A stretch of DNA of 64,000 bases from Arachidicoccus sp. (GTDB lineage Bacteria > Bacteroidota > Bacteroidia > Chitinophagales > Chitinophagaceae): the NCBI GenBank assembly GCA_028283605.1, contig JAPWKH010000031.1:124001-188000 (forward strand), given 5' to 3'. The stretch's first letter is position 1. Every line of letters begins with the position of its first letter. The notes under the pieces were generated by a model. It was not told the DNA's origin. It made no database searches and saw nothing but the letters and a program-made list of their open reading frames with translations. Position numbers and translations under genes: made by a program. Positions 34,173 through 43,569 of this stretch are shown here, piece by piece.

Positions 34173-36680
34173 TTATTCAAACAAACTTGTTTGCTCGGGA
34201 TGAGATTTTATCCAATCCATTTCTATTGATTTGCTGAAATCCATCAGCTTTGCGCCGATTGCTTTCCAGCCCATCACTTCCACCAAATTTGCAATTTTAA
34301 ATTTCACGCTGCGTACTGAAGATCCGCGCCCCATCTGCACTTGAAGTATTGGCTCATCTTCGGTTGTAACGGCTTCAACACGATTTCCTTCCGCTTCTTT
34401 TATAAAATAAAATTTGCTGTTGATGGTTGTTGTTTCAATTTTAAAACGCTTTACATTGAACTGTTTTTTTTCATTATCAAGATAAACGGCGCTGATAATT
34501 TTCTCAGGATTGTATTGTTCTATCATAATGATTTTATCTGCATCAAAACGCTGCAATAGTTCCGTATCACGGATTTCGTAAGAGCCATCATTATAAACTA
34601 CAAGTATATTTTCATTTTCAAACGTACCGAGAAATTGTCCTTTTTCTTCCGTATTCAGCCTTCCGAATTTATCATCGAACCAAAGCTTTCTTCCTTCCAG
34701 CGTAGATTTTCCTTTCTCTTTCAGTTTTACATTTTTAACCGGATATTTGGTAACCTGATTACCGTTGCTTCCTCGCCCTTTTATTTCCAATTCTCCAAAA
34801 TTGTAATCAAGCTCTTTGATGCGTGCGCTGCAATTGGGGCTGAGCGTGATTTTCACGGTTTCGGCTTCGCCGTTTGGATTGGCGGAAAAATAATGTACTT
34901 TGCTTTTTTCCGTTCCTTTGGTAAGATCATATTCTTTATCGCGTGTAATGCCTGTTACATTAAAACGCTTCGCATACGTAACGCCCGATTTGCCGTCGAG
35001 ATACATCATGTTGTAAGTAGTGCGTTCATCATTTTTTTGAAAAACGGATGCATACAAAATATCTTTTCCTATAAACGTTTTATCTGCAACTTTTACCACT
35101 TTCATTATGCCGCTTTTGGTAAAGCAAATAATATCGTCTAAGTCCGAACATTCAAACAGCAATTCATCTTTCTTCAAACTTGTACCTATAAAGCCTTCGG
35201 CTGTATTCATGTACAACTTTGTATTAGCGATAACAACTTGTTTTGCTTCAATCGTTTCAAAGAGTTTTATTTCTGTTTTACGTTCACGCCCTTTGCTATA
35301 TTTCTTTAATAAATTTTCAAAATAAGCAACTGCAAATTCCGTAAGATGTTCCAAATCAAATTTCACCTGTGCAATATCTGCTTCTATGTTTTTGATTTGC
35401 TCATTCAGTTCATTGATATCTAAACGATAAATTCTTCTAACGGGTTTTTCCGTCAGCTTCAAAATATCCTCTTTCGTAATTTCTCTGTTTAGTCTTTTTT
35501 TGAATGGCTCGAAAGCCTTATCGATAGCGGCAATCACATCGTCCCATGTAGGATATTTTTCTTCTAATTCTTTATATATTTTTTCTTCGAAGAATATTTT
35601 TTCGAGAGAAGTATAATGCCATTTCTCTTCCAGTTCCGCAAGTTTTATCTGCAATTCTCTTTGCAATAAATTCTTTGTATTATCCGTAGAAATTTGCAAG
35701 AGGTCTGAAACGCTGATGAAGCGAGGCTTTTGATCGACAATAACACAGGCATTTGGCGAAATGCTGATTTCACAATCGGTAAATGCATATAATGCATCAA
35801 TCGTAATGTCGGGAGAAATCCCTGCGGCTAATTCAATATCAATCGAAACTTCTTTCGCCGTTCTGTCAGTAACTTTTTTGATTTTTATTTTGCCGTTGTC
35901 ATTTGCTTTTACAATGCTTTCGACCAAAGAACTTGTAGTAGTGCCATAAGGAACATTTTTTATAACCAAAGTTTTTTTATCAACCTCTTCAATTAATGCG
36001 CGCACTTTTATTTTACCGCCTCGTTTGCCTTGATTGTATTGTGATACATCTATCAATCCACCTGTTTGAAAATCGGGAAATATTTCAAACTTTTTTCCTT
36101 TTAAATATTTGATGGATGCTTCGCATAATTCAATAAAATTGTGCGGCAATATTTTCGTAGAAAGCCCTACGGCTATGCCTTCCGCGCCTTGCGCCAACAG
36201 TAAGGGAAATTTCATAGGAAGTGTTACGGGTTCATTTTTGCGACCATCGTAACTCACTTGCCATTCCGTTGTTTTATTGTTGAAAGCTATGTCTAATGCG
36301 AGTTTCGACAAACGTGCTTCGATATAACGCGGCGCTGCTGCATCATCGCCTGTGCGCACATCGCCCCAGTTTCCTTGCGTATCAATGAGCAAATCTTTTT
36401 GACCCATGTTTACCAAAGCATCGCCGATACTTGCATCGCCGTGCGGATGATATTGCATGGATTGTCCGATAATGTTGGCAACTTTGTTGAAACGACCATC
36501 ATCCATTTCTTTCATCGCGTGGAGAATGCGGCGCTGCACGGGTTTCAACCCATCTTCCACCGCAGGAACAGCACGCTCCAAAATCACATAAGAAGCGTAA
36601 TCAAGAAACCATGTTTTGTATTGCCCCTGAACACCTGTTTCAATCGTTAAGTCTAAATCTTTTTTTATTTCTTTAGCCAT
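34173..36680 (-). CDS. parC: DNA topoisomerase IV subunit A
   Basis: An 835-aa type IIA topoisomerase breakage-reunion subunit that decatenates daughter chromosomes with ParE. Visible: ERAVPAVEDGLKPVQRRIL (about residues 33-51), QYHPHGDASIGDAL (about 73-86, quinolone-pocket region) and the catalytic Tyr in AAAPRYIEARLSK (Tyr near residue 117). The central coiled-coil gate and a divergent C-terminal beta-pinwheel follow. The absence of a clear GyrA box and the presence of parE about 3 kb upstream on the same strand favour ParC over GyrA. Sequence and length match Bacteroidota ParC. Confidence 0.92.
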   Translation of the reverse strand: MAKEIKKDLDLTIETGVQGQYKTWFLDYASYVILERAVPAVEDGLKPVQRRILHAMKEMDDGRFNKVANIIGQSMQYHPHGDASIGDALVNMGQKDLLIDTQGNWGDVRTGDDAAAPRYIEARLSKLALDIAFNNKTTEWQVSYDGRKNEPVTLPMKFPLLLAQGAEGIAVGLSTKILPHNFIELCEASIKYLKGKKFEIFPDFQTGGLIDVSQYNQGKRGGKIKVRALIEEVDKKTLVIKNVPYGTTTSSLVESIVKANDNGKIKIKKVTDRTAKEVSIDIELAAGISPDITIDALYAFTDCEISISPNACVIVDQKPRFISVSDLLQISTDNTKNLLQRELQIKLAELEEKWHYTSLEKIFFEEKIYKELEEKYPTWDDVIAAIDKAFEPFKKRLNREITKEDILKLTEKPVRRIYRLDINELNEQIKNIEADIAQVKFDLEHLTEFAVAYFENLLKKYSKGRERKTEIKLFETIEAKQVVIANTKLYMNTAEGFIGTSLKKDELLFECSDLDDIICFTKSGIMKVVKVADKTFIGKDILYASVFQKNDERTTYNMMYLDGKSGVTYAKRFNVTGITRDKEYDLTKGTEKSKVHYFSANPNGEAETVKITLSPNCSARIKELDYNFGELEIKGRGSNGNQVTKYPVKNVKLKEKGKSTLEGRKLWFDDKFGRLNTEEKGQFLGTFENENILVVYNDGSYEIRDTELLQRFDADKIIMIEQYNPEKIISAVYLDNEKKQFNVKRFKIETTTINSKFYFIKEAEGNRVEAVTTEDEPILQVQMGRGSSVRSVKFKIANLVEVMGWKAIGAKLMDFSKSIEMDWIKSHPEQTSLFE

Positions 36681-36720
36681 TCAATCCACTTGTTTTTTTT
36701 GAGTTTTTATTTTTTATGAA

Positions 36721-37206
36721 TTATAGCAATCCAAAATACCATGCCAAGCGTATTCCCCAAAAATGAACTTGTTCACCTCCGATTTTTGTGCCTTCATATC
36801 TTGCCGACAAATCTACACTCCCGCCTTTTACACCAAGATTAAAAGCATAAGCGAAGGGAGTACTGCTATTGCCTGACGAAACCCATTTATCTACACCTGC
36901 TTGTGGCTCTATATATAAGGGAAGCGAAAGAAATTTATAATGTAATCCAAATTTTATAGGTACTTGCCCAATATCTTTTCTTTTATCTTTACCAATAAAT
37001 CTAAGATAGCCGGATTGAACCGTAACACTCACAGGAGCAAGTTTCACTTCTCCCTTTACCGTTCCTCCTACACCTACGGAATATAAATTTTTTAATTTGC
37101 CTGAAGTAATTGCGACGTCGGGACCTACGCCTATTGTTATAACTTGTGCTTTTGCTGATTTAAAAATACAAATAAACATTGCGGAAAAGAATAGAAAGTT
37201 TTTCAT
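36721..37206 (-). CDS. Probable outer-membrane beta-barrel-like protein
   Basis: A 161-aa exported protein with a signal peptide (about residues 1-20, ending AKAQ). The mature part has alternating polar and hydrophobic strands rich in Gly and Tyr (VGVGGTVKGEVKLAPVSVTV, FGLHYKFLSLPLYIEPQAGV) and ends WGIRLAWYFGLL with a terminal hydrophobic strand, as in small 8-stranded OmpX/OmpW-like barrels. I do not recognise a specific family. It lies 40 bp before parC on the same strand. Confidence 0.65.
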   Translation of the reverse strand: MKNFLFFSAMFICIFKSAKAQVITIGVGPDVAITSGKLKNLYSVGVGGTVKGEVKLAPVSVTVQSGYLRFIGKDKRKDIGQVPIKFGLHYKFLSLPLYIEPQAGVDKWVSSGNSSTPFAYAFNLGVKGGSVDLSARYEGTKIGGEQVHFWGIRLAWYFGLL

Positions 37207-37253
37207 AAAAAATGTAATTTAATTTTAAAATATAAATCTAATCCATTATCAAT

Positions 37254-37643
37254 TTATAACTCATAAATCTCCAACGGTTGTCCGTTCGGATCTTCAAAGA
37301 AAGAAAATTTTTTTCCGGTATATTCATCAACTCTTACATCTTGTGCCAGGATATTTTTAGAACGAAGATATTCAACTGCACTTTCCACATCTTCTACTGC
37401 AAAGGCCAAATGCCGTAAACCCGCCGCTTCGGGATAAGATGCGCGCTTGCGAAAATCGGGAAAAGAAAATAATTCAATCTGGTATTTTCCATTGATTGCC
37501 AAATCAAGCTTGTACGATTTTCTTTCATCACGATATACTTCTCTGATAATTTCAAAGCCTAAAATTTCCGTATAAAAATTTTTAGATTTTTCATAATCTT
37601 CCGCAATGATCGCAATATGATGTATGTATTGGATGTTGAGCAT
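37254..37643 (-). CDS. VOC-superfamily protein (glyoxalase-like)
   Basis: A 129-aa single-domain protein of the vicinal oxygen chelate fold. The two beta-alpha-beta-beta-beta modules are visible, and likely metal ligands are His in IHHIAI (about residue 9), Glu in YQIELFSF (about 57), His in GLRHLAFAV (about 77) and Glu in QPLEIYEL (about 126). It resembles the GloA2/SMU.1112c-type lactoylglutathione-lyase-like family. The substrate is unknown, and glutathione-dependent glyoxalase function should not be assumed. Confidence 0.85.
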   Translation of the reverse strand: MLNIQYIHHIAIIAEDYEKSKNFYTEILGFEIIREVYRDERKSYKLDLAINGKYQIELFSFPDFRKRASYPEAAGLRHLAFAVEDVESAVEYLRSKNILAQDVRVDEYTGKKFSFFEDPNGQPLEIYEL

Positions 37644-37706
37644 AATTATATTTTTCTATTCGCCACAGAGATGAGTAAGGCTATTATACAAAAACGTTTT
37701 GGAATA

Positions 37707-38129
37707 TCACTCAATATTCTCTTTGTTAATCATTTCCATAAATTCATCTATCAGGCAATAAGATACTTTTGGGAAAGTGATTGTTTTTAATATTGAAAAA
37801 TGATTGTCTTGAGTAACGATATTATCGGTTTGTCCTGCTATTGCACAATCCACATATTTATTATCATCATTGTCAGCTTTAATTAAATTCCATTGATACC
37901 AAGGTTCAATAAATATAACATTGGGTAACTCTCTTAATAATGACAGGAATGATGTTGCCGTTGCTGTACCATATTTCAATTGGATAATTTCTTCATACTC
38001 AAAAAGAATTTCATTTGTAACACATATATCAAACTTTCCTTCAATAAAATCCTTGTAAATCTGATGGTATGGAGACTTCGAGGTAAGGCATATTATCCAA
38101 ATATTGCAATCGATAACCACTCTCATCAT
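37707..38129 (-). CDS. PIN-domain toxin of a type II toxin-antitoxin module
   Basis: A 140-aa PIN-fold ribonuclease-type protein. Acidic residues sit as in the family: Asp in VVIDCNIW (about residue 7), Glu in NEILFEYEE (about 41), Asp in 'ADNDDNKYVDCAIAG' (about 105-115) and Asp in VTQDNHFS. It matches the group annotated as putative toxin component, PIN family. Its ATG directly follows the stop codon of the upstream 72-aa gene, the usual antitoxin-toxin order. The RNA target is unknown. Confidence 0.85.
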   Translation of the reverse strand: MMRVVIDCNIWIICLTSKSPYHQIYKDFIEGKFDICVTNEILFEYEEIIQLKYGTATATSFLSLLRELPNVIFIEPWYQWNLIKADNDDNKYVDCAIAGQTDNIVTQDNHFSILKTITFPKVSYCLIDEFMEMINKENIE

Positions 38130-38348
38130 TTATGCAGTTTTTCGGAAATGAGATTTCTTCCATTCTTCAAAAATATGGTTCACTTCGTAACCTTTTTCTT
38201 CAAAAGATTTATCTGCTTCACGCACAACTTTATCAGCCAAATATGCGATTAATAATGATTTTATTTCTTTCAAATCTTCCTCCGATTGCTGATTACTGAA
38301 TAGTTTCAGAATTTCCAGTTGTGTATTATTTAACGTAGTCATAGCCAT
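38130..38348 (-). CDS. Putative antitoxin partner of the PIN toxin
   Basis: A 72-aa helical, acidic/basic-mixed protein immediately upstream of the PIN toxin, with zero spacing. 'LEILKLFSNQQSEEDLKEIKSLLIAYLADKVVREADKSFEEKGY' resembles small antitoxins of Bacteroidota that pair with PIN proteins. The N-terminus may start at Met1 or Met3. The function is inferred from position and size; there is no recognisable DNA-binding domain. Confidence 0.75.
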   Translation of the reverse strand: MAMTTLNNTQLEILKLFSNQQSEEDLKEIKSLLIAYLADKVVREADKSFEEKGYEVNHIFEEWKKSHFRKTA

Positions 38349-38374
38349 AAATTTTCTCTGTAAAATTAATTTAT

Positions 38375-39229
38375 TTACTCCGCTTGTTTGTCATTTGCTT
38401 CATTGATATCCACAAACATTTCGCCGTTCGTGGCTTTGAGCGTAATGTCTTTCCAGCCTTTTTGCCAATCGCCGATTGCTACAATTTGGTTTTGCTCAAT
38501 CAATTGTCTGATTCTCCACACCAAAAACACATCGCCCGTTTTGATTTTCATTTTCGAAAGAAGATTGGATAAAAATTTATTCAACTTAATTTCTGATTTT
38601 CCTAATACAGATAAAATTTCTTTATCATAAAAATTATCTGGCTGCGAAACAATTTTTTTACCGCCTTCCAATATCCTTACCAAAGTATTTTCGTTGCAGA
38701 GTTTTTTCCATTCATCAGGGTCGAGTTCAAATTCTGATAAGGTAATTTCTCTTGCCAACCGTTTTGCTTTGATAAATTCTTTCGGCAAAATTTCATACAA
38801 ATTAGTCGGGTAAAATATGCCGCCTTTTTCGTTCATAAAAGGCAGATTGTTCAAATACAAAACTTCAATTCTTCCCTGATATTCAGCTAACTGCGGCATA
38901 AGCCAATAATATCCGCAAACATCGTGTTGGTTTTGCCCGATCCAAATCCATGCATGTAAAGTTTCGTCTTCCTCCAATTGCTTTTTCAGTTGATGCACTT
39001 TCAATTTATCATCAACAATCGCTAACTGACCAACATAAGGCGAATACTCTAAAGCCGCTTCCCAAAAGGCTTTGCGCAATTGATAACCTTCAGGTTCATA
39101 AATATTTTCATTCGGGCCAACGGCATAATCATCTTCAATTGTGATAATTTCGCCCTGCAAATTTTCGTCTAATTCAAAACTTTTTTGCAACGCTTCCGCT
39201 CCCGATGGTTCAAAAACGATGTGAATCAT
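38375..39229 (-). CDS. DUF1835 domain-containing protein
   Basis: A 284-aa soluble protein. The N-terminal half matches DUF1835 in memory: MIHIVFEPSGAEAL, 'EIITIEDDYAVGPNENIY' and 'WIWIGQNQHDVCGYYWLM' (about residues 93-110), with a DUF3658-like C-terminal half ending 'ALIA/VAIGDWQKGWKDITLK'. The biochemical function of the family is unknown. The gene lies between the PIN module and a truncated four-helix-bundle gene. Confidence 0.75.
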   Translation of the reverse strand: MIHIVFEPSGAEALQKSFELDENLQGEIITIEDDYAVGPNENIYEPEGYQLRKAFWEAALEYSPYVGQLAIVDDKLKVHQLKKQLEEDETLHAWIWIGQNQHDVCGYYWLMPQLAEYQGRIEVLYLNNLPFMNEKGGIFYPTNLYEILPKEFIKAKRLAREITLSEFELDPDEWKKLCNENTLVRILEGGKKIVSQPDNFYDKEILSVLGKSEIKLNKFLSNLLSKMKIKTGDVFLVWRIRQLIEQNQIVAIGDWQKGWKDITLKATNGEMFVDINEANDKQAE

Positions 39230-39234
39230 GTATC

Positions 39235-39266
39235 AATTATAAATTAAAAATTATGAATTATAAATT
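39235..39266 (+). repeat. AT-rich repeat left of the four-helix-bundle gene
   Basis: An AT-rich tract containing AATTATGAATTATAAAT (39249-39265). The exact reverse complement of these 17 bases occurs at 39552-39568 on the other side of the truncated four-helix-bundle gene. Confidence 0.75.
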
Positions 39267-39285
39267 CTTGATGCCGCTTCTGCAT

Positions 39286-39534
39286 TCATTTTGAATTAAT
39301 AATTTTAGCTTTCATAGTAAGTAGAATTTTGGCGATTATTTTGTTTATTTCTTCTATATCATTTAATAGGCTTTCGCTTTGCTCTGTTGTTATGAAGTTA
39401 GTTTCTGTCAATAATTTCAACCAATATCTTGTTTCTCTTGCTTCTTTTTGTGCAATGCTGATTTTTGCAATAAAATCTTTGTCCGATTGTCCCGCTATTG
39501 CCCTACCGCAACGTAAAACCACAAAACTTTTCAT
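39286..39534 (-). pseudogene. Truncated four-helix-bundle (23S rRNA intervening-sequence type) protein
   Basis: An 82-aa frame whose C-terminal part matches the four-helix-bundle family: GQSDKDFIAKISIAQKEARETRYWLKLL (about residues 16-43), then helix 'IEEINKIIAKILLTMKAK'. Full family members are near 115-120 aa and have a helix 1 and a segment LLRSGTSIGANIEEAIGGQS. Here only SFVVLRCGRAIAGQS remains, so helix 1 and the ANIEEAI stretch are missing. An ATG is available, so a shortened protein could be made, but the bundle could not fold normally. It lies between inverted AT-rich repeats. Confidence 0.65.
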
Positions 39535-39536
39535 CC

Positions 39537-39568
39537 AATTTATAATTTAGCATTTATAATTCATAATT
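39537..39568 (-). repeat. AT-rich repeat right of the four-helix-bundle gene (inverted)
   Basis: ATTTATAATTCATAATT at 39552-39568 is the exact reverse complement of 39249-39265. The two repeats enclose the 249-bp remnant gene and little else, and the right one abuts the parE stop. Confidence 0.75.
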
Positions 39569-39569
39569 G

Positions 39570-41450
39570 CTAAGCAGCATCTTCTGCAACATCCAATTCC
39601 ACTCGCAAATTTTCAATGATAAAATCTTGTCGCTGCGGCGTATTCTTGCCCATAAAATAATTAAGCAAACTAAAGATGTGTTCGCCTTGCTCCAACAGCA
39701 CAGGTTGCACGCGCATATCGTCGCCGATGAACTTACCGAATTCTTCGGGCGAGATTTCGCCGAGACCTTTAAAGCGTGTGATTTCAGGCTTTCCACTCAA
39801 TTTTTTTATTGCCACTTGTTTTTCATTTTCATCGTAACAATAAATTGTTTCCTGTTTGTTGCGCACACGAAACAAAGGCGTTTCTAAAATGTAAACATGC
39901 TTTTGCTTTACCAGTTCAGGGAAAAATTGCAGGAAGAAAGTCATCATCAATAAACGAATGTGCATTCCGTCTACATCGGCATCGGTAGCAATTACAATGT
40001 TTTTATAACGCAATCCTTCCAAACCTTCTTCAATATTTAAAGCATGCTGCAACAGATTAAATTCTTCATTTTCATATACTATTTTTTTTGTGAGGCCAAA
40101 ACAATTCAAAGGTTTGCCTCGCAAGCTGAAAACCGCTTGCGTGTCGGTATTTCGGCTTTTTGTAATGCTTCCGCTTGCACTGTCGCCTTCCGTAATAAAG
40201 ATGGTTGTTTTTTGTTGTTGTTCGATTATTTCATCTTTATTTTTTCCTGTTGCTTCTTCATCAAAATGATACTTGCAATCGCGCAATTTTTTGTTATGAA
40301 GATTGGCTTTCTTTGCACGTTCATTTGCCAGTTTTTTTATGCCGGACAATTCTTTTCTTTCGCGCTCGCTTTGTTCAATCCGTTTTTTAATCGTATCTGC
40401 TACAGTTGGATTTTTATGCAAATAATTATCCAATTCTTTCGTCAAAAAATCGGATACAAAACCTTTCATACTTTGTCCGCCTTCAGCTACATATTGCGAA
40501 CCGAGTTTCGTTTTTGTCTGACTTTCAAACACAGGCTCTTGCACACGCACAGCAACTGCAGCAACTATACTTTGACGAATATCCGCAGCTTCATAATCTT
40601 TCTTATAAAAATCGCGGATGGTTTTTACAAATGCTTCTCGAAACGCTTGCTGATGCGTGCCACCCTGCGTGGTATATTGCCCGTTTACAAACGAATATAA
40701 ATCTTCGCCATAATCGTTGTTGTGGGAAAATGCAACTTCAATATCTTTTCCTTTAAGCAACACGATGGGATAGCGCAATTCGTCTTCATTCGTTTTGCGT
40801 TTCAATAGATCGAGCAATCCGTTTTTGCTTACATATTTTTTTCCGTTGCAATTAATCGTTAATCCGCTGTTGAGATAAGCGTAATTCCAAAACAAATCAT
40901 CCAGAAAATCGGGCTTAAAATGGAAGTTTTTAAATACCGTTTCATCAGGTGTAAAAGTTACAAATGTTCCATTTTGTTCCGAAGTGGAAACCTCTTTCTG
41001 TTCTTTTATAAGGATGCCTTTTTCAAATTCGGCGCTGCGCGTTTTGCCGTCGCGATAGCTTTCTATTTTAAAATAATTGCTCAATGCGTTTACAGCTTTG
41101 ATGCCAACACCATTCAAACCAACACTTTTCTGGAACGCGCCGCTGTCATACTTCGCGCCTGTGTTTATTTTACTTGCAACATCTACCAATTTGCCCAAAG
41201 GAACGCCGCGACCGTAATCGCGAACGGTTACAGTTCGGTCTTCGATGGAAATTTCAATTTTGTTTCCATAGCCCATCATGTGCTCGTCTATGCAATTATC
41301 CACCACTTCTTTTACCAAAACATAAATTCCATCGTCCGGCGCGTTGCCGTCGCCAAGTTTTCCGATATACATTCCCGGGCGCAAGCGGATATGCTCTCGC
41401 CAATCAAGGCTCCGGATGCTGCTTTCGTCGTATTTTATTTCTTCTGCCAT
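39570..41450 (-). CDS. parE: DNA topoisomerase IV subunit B
   Basis: A 626-aa ATPase subunit partnering ParC. GHKL motifs: VVDNCIDEH (about residues 49-57), [11 protein letters not shown] (about 74-84) and [14 protein letters not shown] (about 110-123). The TOPRIM part has [11 protein letters not shown] (about 416-426, metal Glu), LRGKPLN and DADVDGMHI (about 488-496). The ending [10 protein letters not shown] is the usual C-terminus. Long open frames on the opposite strand of this gene are antisense shadows. Five genes and a remnant separate it from parC. Confidence 0.94.
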   Translation of the reverse strand: MAEEIKYDESSIRSLDWREHIRLRPGMYIGKLGDGNAPDDGIYVLVKEVVDNCIDEHMMGYGNKIEISIEDRTVTVRDYGRGVPLGKLVDVASKINTGAKYDSGAFQKSVGLNGVGIKAVNALSNYFKIESYRDGKTRSAEFEKGILIKEQKEVSTSEQNGTFVTFTPDETVFKNFHFKPDFLDDLFWNYAYLNSGLTINCNGKKYVSKNGLLDLLKRKTNEDELRYPIVLLKGKDIEVAFSHNNDYGEDLYSFVNGQYTTQGGTHQQAFREAFVKTIRDFYKKDYEAADIRQSIVAAVAVRVQEPVFESQTKTKLGSQYVAEGGQSMKGFVSDFLTKELDNYLHKNPTVADTIKKRIEQSERERKELSGIKKLANERAKKANLHNKKLRDCKYHFDEEATGKNKDEIIEQQQKTTIFITEGDSASGSITKSRNTDTQAVFSLRGKPLNCFGLTKKIVYENEEFNLLQHALNIEEGLEGLRYKNIVIATDADVDGMHIRLLMMTFFLQFFPELVKQKHVYILETPLFRVRNKQETIYCYDENEKQVAIKKLSGKPEITRFKGLGEISPEEFGKFIGDDMRVQPVLLEQGEHIFSLLNYFMGKNTPQRQDFIIENLRVELDVAEDAA

Positions 41451-41564
41451 ATTAATCAGAGACTAATTTTTTTAGTAAAAAACAAAGCAAATATAATGAA
41501 AAGCAAACGTAAGATGCGGAGCGTGGAAAAGTAGGAGAATGATTGAAAAAAATAAACAATAACG

Positions 41565-41597
41565 AAAAAACCTGCAACCATAGTGCGCAGGTTTTTT
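41565..41597. terminator. Intrinsic terminator of the T9SS protein gene
   Basis: AAAAAACCTGC (41565-41575) and GCAGGTTTTTT (41587-41597) form a perfect 11-bp stem with an 11-nt loop. On the minus strand it follows the T9SS gene (stop at 41641) and ends in a T-run. It separates that gene from parE. Confidence 0.85.
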
Positions 41598-41640
41598 TAT
41601 TAAATAAAACAACAGGATATCTGTACTTTTTTATAAAAAT

Positions 41641-42951
41641 TTACAGTTTTATAAATTTACCGATTGTCTTAGTATTGTTTGAATCGATGAGTTGAATAAA
41701 GTATATTCCTTTTGATAAAGAAAAAACTGGAATTTTATATGAAGCCGAAGTAAGCACTATTTGACCGTTTTCGTTGAGTATTCTGAATGTAGGATTATTT
41801 GCGGTAATGCCGCTTATATTAATAAAATCGCTTGACGGATTCGGATAAATTTTAATGGAAGATAATATGTTATTTACTGTTACTTCCTTTACCGGTGAAA
41901 TATAGCCGGCTACACCATCCTTATTGATTTGTATTATTCGGTAATAAATTGTTCCGCTCAATGGATTATTATCGGAATACTGATAAGAAAGAGGTTGATT
42001 GCTATTACCATTCTCAGCTATGCTGCTCACGAATGCAATTTCATTAAACGTTTTACCATTTGTGCTTGTTTGTACACTAAAGCCTTTATTATTTATTTCA
42101 GATTTAGTTTCCCATGTAATAACAGTATTTTTATTTGCATAATTTACATTGAAATAATTTATAGTTACCGGCAATGTAGTACTACATGGACTCACTGTTG
42201 AAAATGTATTTGCAGATCCTGGATTGCCTTTTCCAGAAGAATAATTTATTACAATTCCGCTGCTATTAGTCAATGCATTAATACCGGTAAAAGTGCCGGT
42301 TACATTTATATAGCCACTTCCGTCAATAGCGGTAGACGCTGCATTATTGGTAAGATTATTTACAAAAATTTGCGCAGGGCATTCCATTTCATTTGGCCCG
42401 GTAGAGAAGATCATTGTATTGCCGACAATAATAGTACCGCCAAAATAATTATTTGAATTTTTTAAGTCAAGGTTATTGTTTACAGTAAAAGTTGCATTAT
42501 CTAAAATTTTTAAATGCCCTGTATTGATATTGGCATTTTGGTTTACAGTAAAACTTGCGCCGGACTTTACCAATACGCTGTCTTTATTCTGTGCATTTGT
42601 ATTAATGTTATTCGCTTCCAATTGCGCATCGTCTTCTACAAGAATAGTTCCGTTTGTTGTAAGGGTGCCATTTACAGACATTTCTGCCGAGCTGCCGGAA
42701 ATGATTAAAGAATCGTTTAACTGAGCGCTTTGGGATAAAATCAGATTTCCATATACTTTTAGTTTTCCACCGCCATATCCTATGCTCGCATTAATGGTTT
42801 GCCCTGCAGGTACTGTGACAGTAACACCAGGCGGCCATCCGAGTCCTGAATAAGTTCCTTTAGAAGTTAAGGTTGAATCTTTTTGTATGTATTGCGCTTG
42901 AGCAGCATTAAGCAATACAATAGAAATGAAAAATGTAATTGCTCTTTTCAT
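41641..42951 (-). CDS. Secreted T9SS cargo protein with type A sorting domain
   Basis: A 436-aa protein exported by Sec (signal peptide about residues 1-19, ending AAQAQ) and then by the type IX secretion system. Residues ~25-230 are a repetitive beta-rich region (NGTLTTNG, VNQNANINTGHLKILDNATFTVNNN). A segment near 270-350 reads like an Ig/FN3-type module (LPVTINYFNVNY...VITWETKSEINNKGF). The C-terminal ~75 residues are a classic type A sorting domain (IKIYPNPSSDFINI...LSKGIYFIQL...KFIKL). The start is at MKRAITFF, since upstream codons lack signal character. Function beyond surface location is unknown. Confidence 0.87.
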   Translation of the reverse strand: MKRAITFFISIVLLNAAQAQYIQKDSTLTSKGTYSGLGWPPGVTVTVPAGQTINASIGYGGGKLKVYGNLILSQSAQLNDSLIISGSSAEMSVNGTLTTNGTILVEDDAQLEANNINTNAQNKDSVLVKSGASFTVNQNANINTGHLKILDNATFTVNNNLDLKNSNNYFGGTIIVGNTMIFSTGPNEMECPAQIFVNNLTNNAASTAIDGSGYINVTGTFTGINALTNSSGIVINYSSGKGNPGSANTFSTVSPCSTTLPVTINYFNVNYANKNTVITWETKSEINNKGFSVQTSTNGKTFNEIAFVSSIAENGNSNQPLSYQYSDNNPLSGTIYYRIIQINKDGVAGYISPVKEVTVNNILSSIKIYPNPSSDFINISGITANNPTFRILNENGQIVLTSASYKIPVFSLSKGIYFIQLIDSNNTKTIGKFIKL

Positions 42952-43055
42952 TATTTGGTTTAGTTTAAAAGGGAGAGCAAAGGTAGCGTTACTTTTGTTA
43001 CAGACTCGAAGAATTATTCTTACACGCGTTGAAAAATATTTACTACAACACGGAA

Positions 43056-43099
43056 CAAACAATCGTTATTTGATAAACACGGACATTTAGTTAACTTTA
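43056..43099 (+). repeat. 44-bp direct repeat, left copy (promoter-like)
   Basis: This 44-bp segment matches 44411-44454 at 41 of 44 positions in the same orientation. It contains TTTG (43069-43072) and, 19 bp later, TAACTTTA (43092-43099), close to the -33/-7 consensus. It lies between the 3' end of hxlR and the 5' end of the T9SS gene. Confidence 0.85.
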
Positions 43100-43141
43100 G
43101 ATCCGTTGAAATTATTGTTACCTCGAAAAAATGTTGCTTAC

Positions 43142-43486
43142 TTAAGGATTTTCTTTTATCCAATTGCATAAATTATCTAGAATAGGAATAAGTCTTTCCC
43201 CTTTACCTGTAAGCAAATATTCTATACCCGTAGGTGTTGTTTCAGGTATTTCTTTTTTTATAATAATTCCCTGTGTTTCTATTTCTTTTAATTGTCTGCC
43301 TAAGACAGGTTCGGAAATATTGGTTAATTCCTTTTGCAGTAAGTGAAAACGATTATGACCATTGTGAATGGAATGTATAATTTGAGCTTTCCACCGACCG
43401 CTTATAATGTTCAATGCCGTATTCAATTCACATTTTTTAAACAGGAAACGCCTGTTGAGTGCATCAGATGAATTTTCTTTATGCAT
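43142..43486 (-). CDS. HxlR-family winged-helix transcriptional regulator
   Basis: A 114-aa regulator. The HxlR pattern is clear: CELNTALNIISGRWKAQIIHSI (about residues 19-40), 'RFHLLQKELTNISEPVLGRQLKEIETQGII' (about 47-76) and the wing 'TPTGIEYLLTGKGERL' (about 84-99). The Cys at residue 19 is at the position used for electrophile or oxidant sensing in several HxlR proteins. It is divergent from the secreted esterase gene, with an 83-bp shared promoter region. Confidence 0.9.
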   Translation of the reverse strand: MHKENSSDALNRRFLFKKCELNTALNIISGRWKAQIIHSIHNGHNRFHLLQKELTNISEPVLGRQLKEIETQGIIIKKEIPETTPTGIEYLLTGKGERLIPILDNLCNWIKENP

Positions 43487-43569
43487 AATTAAAGTCTTAT
43501 GACTAACAATTTTGTTTGCTATTGTAACCTAAACGACACATGCCGATTTTTACAGTAAAATTAAAAATT

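Noticed and set aside
40044-41534. Two long open frames (over 200 codons) on the + strand opposite parE
   Set aside because: They lie wholly antisense to a strongly conserved gene, have no motif, are rich in Phe/Cys/Tyr as expected from a reverse-complement shadow, and lack a promoter or ribosome site.
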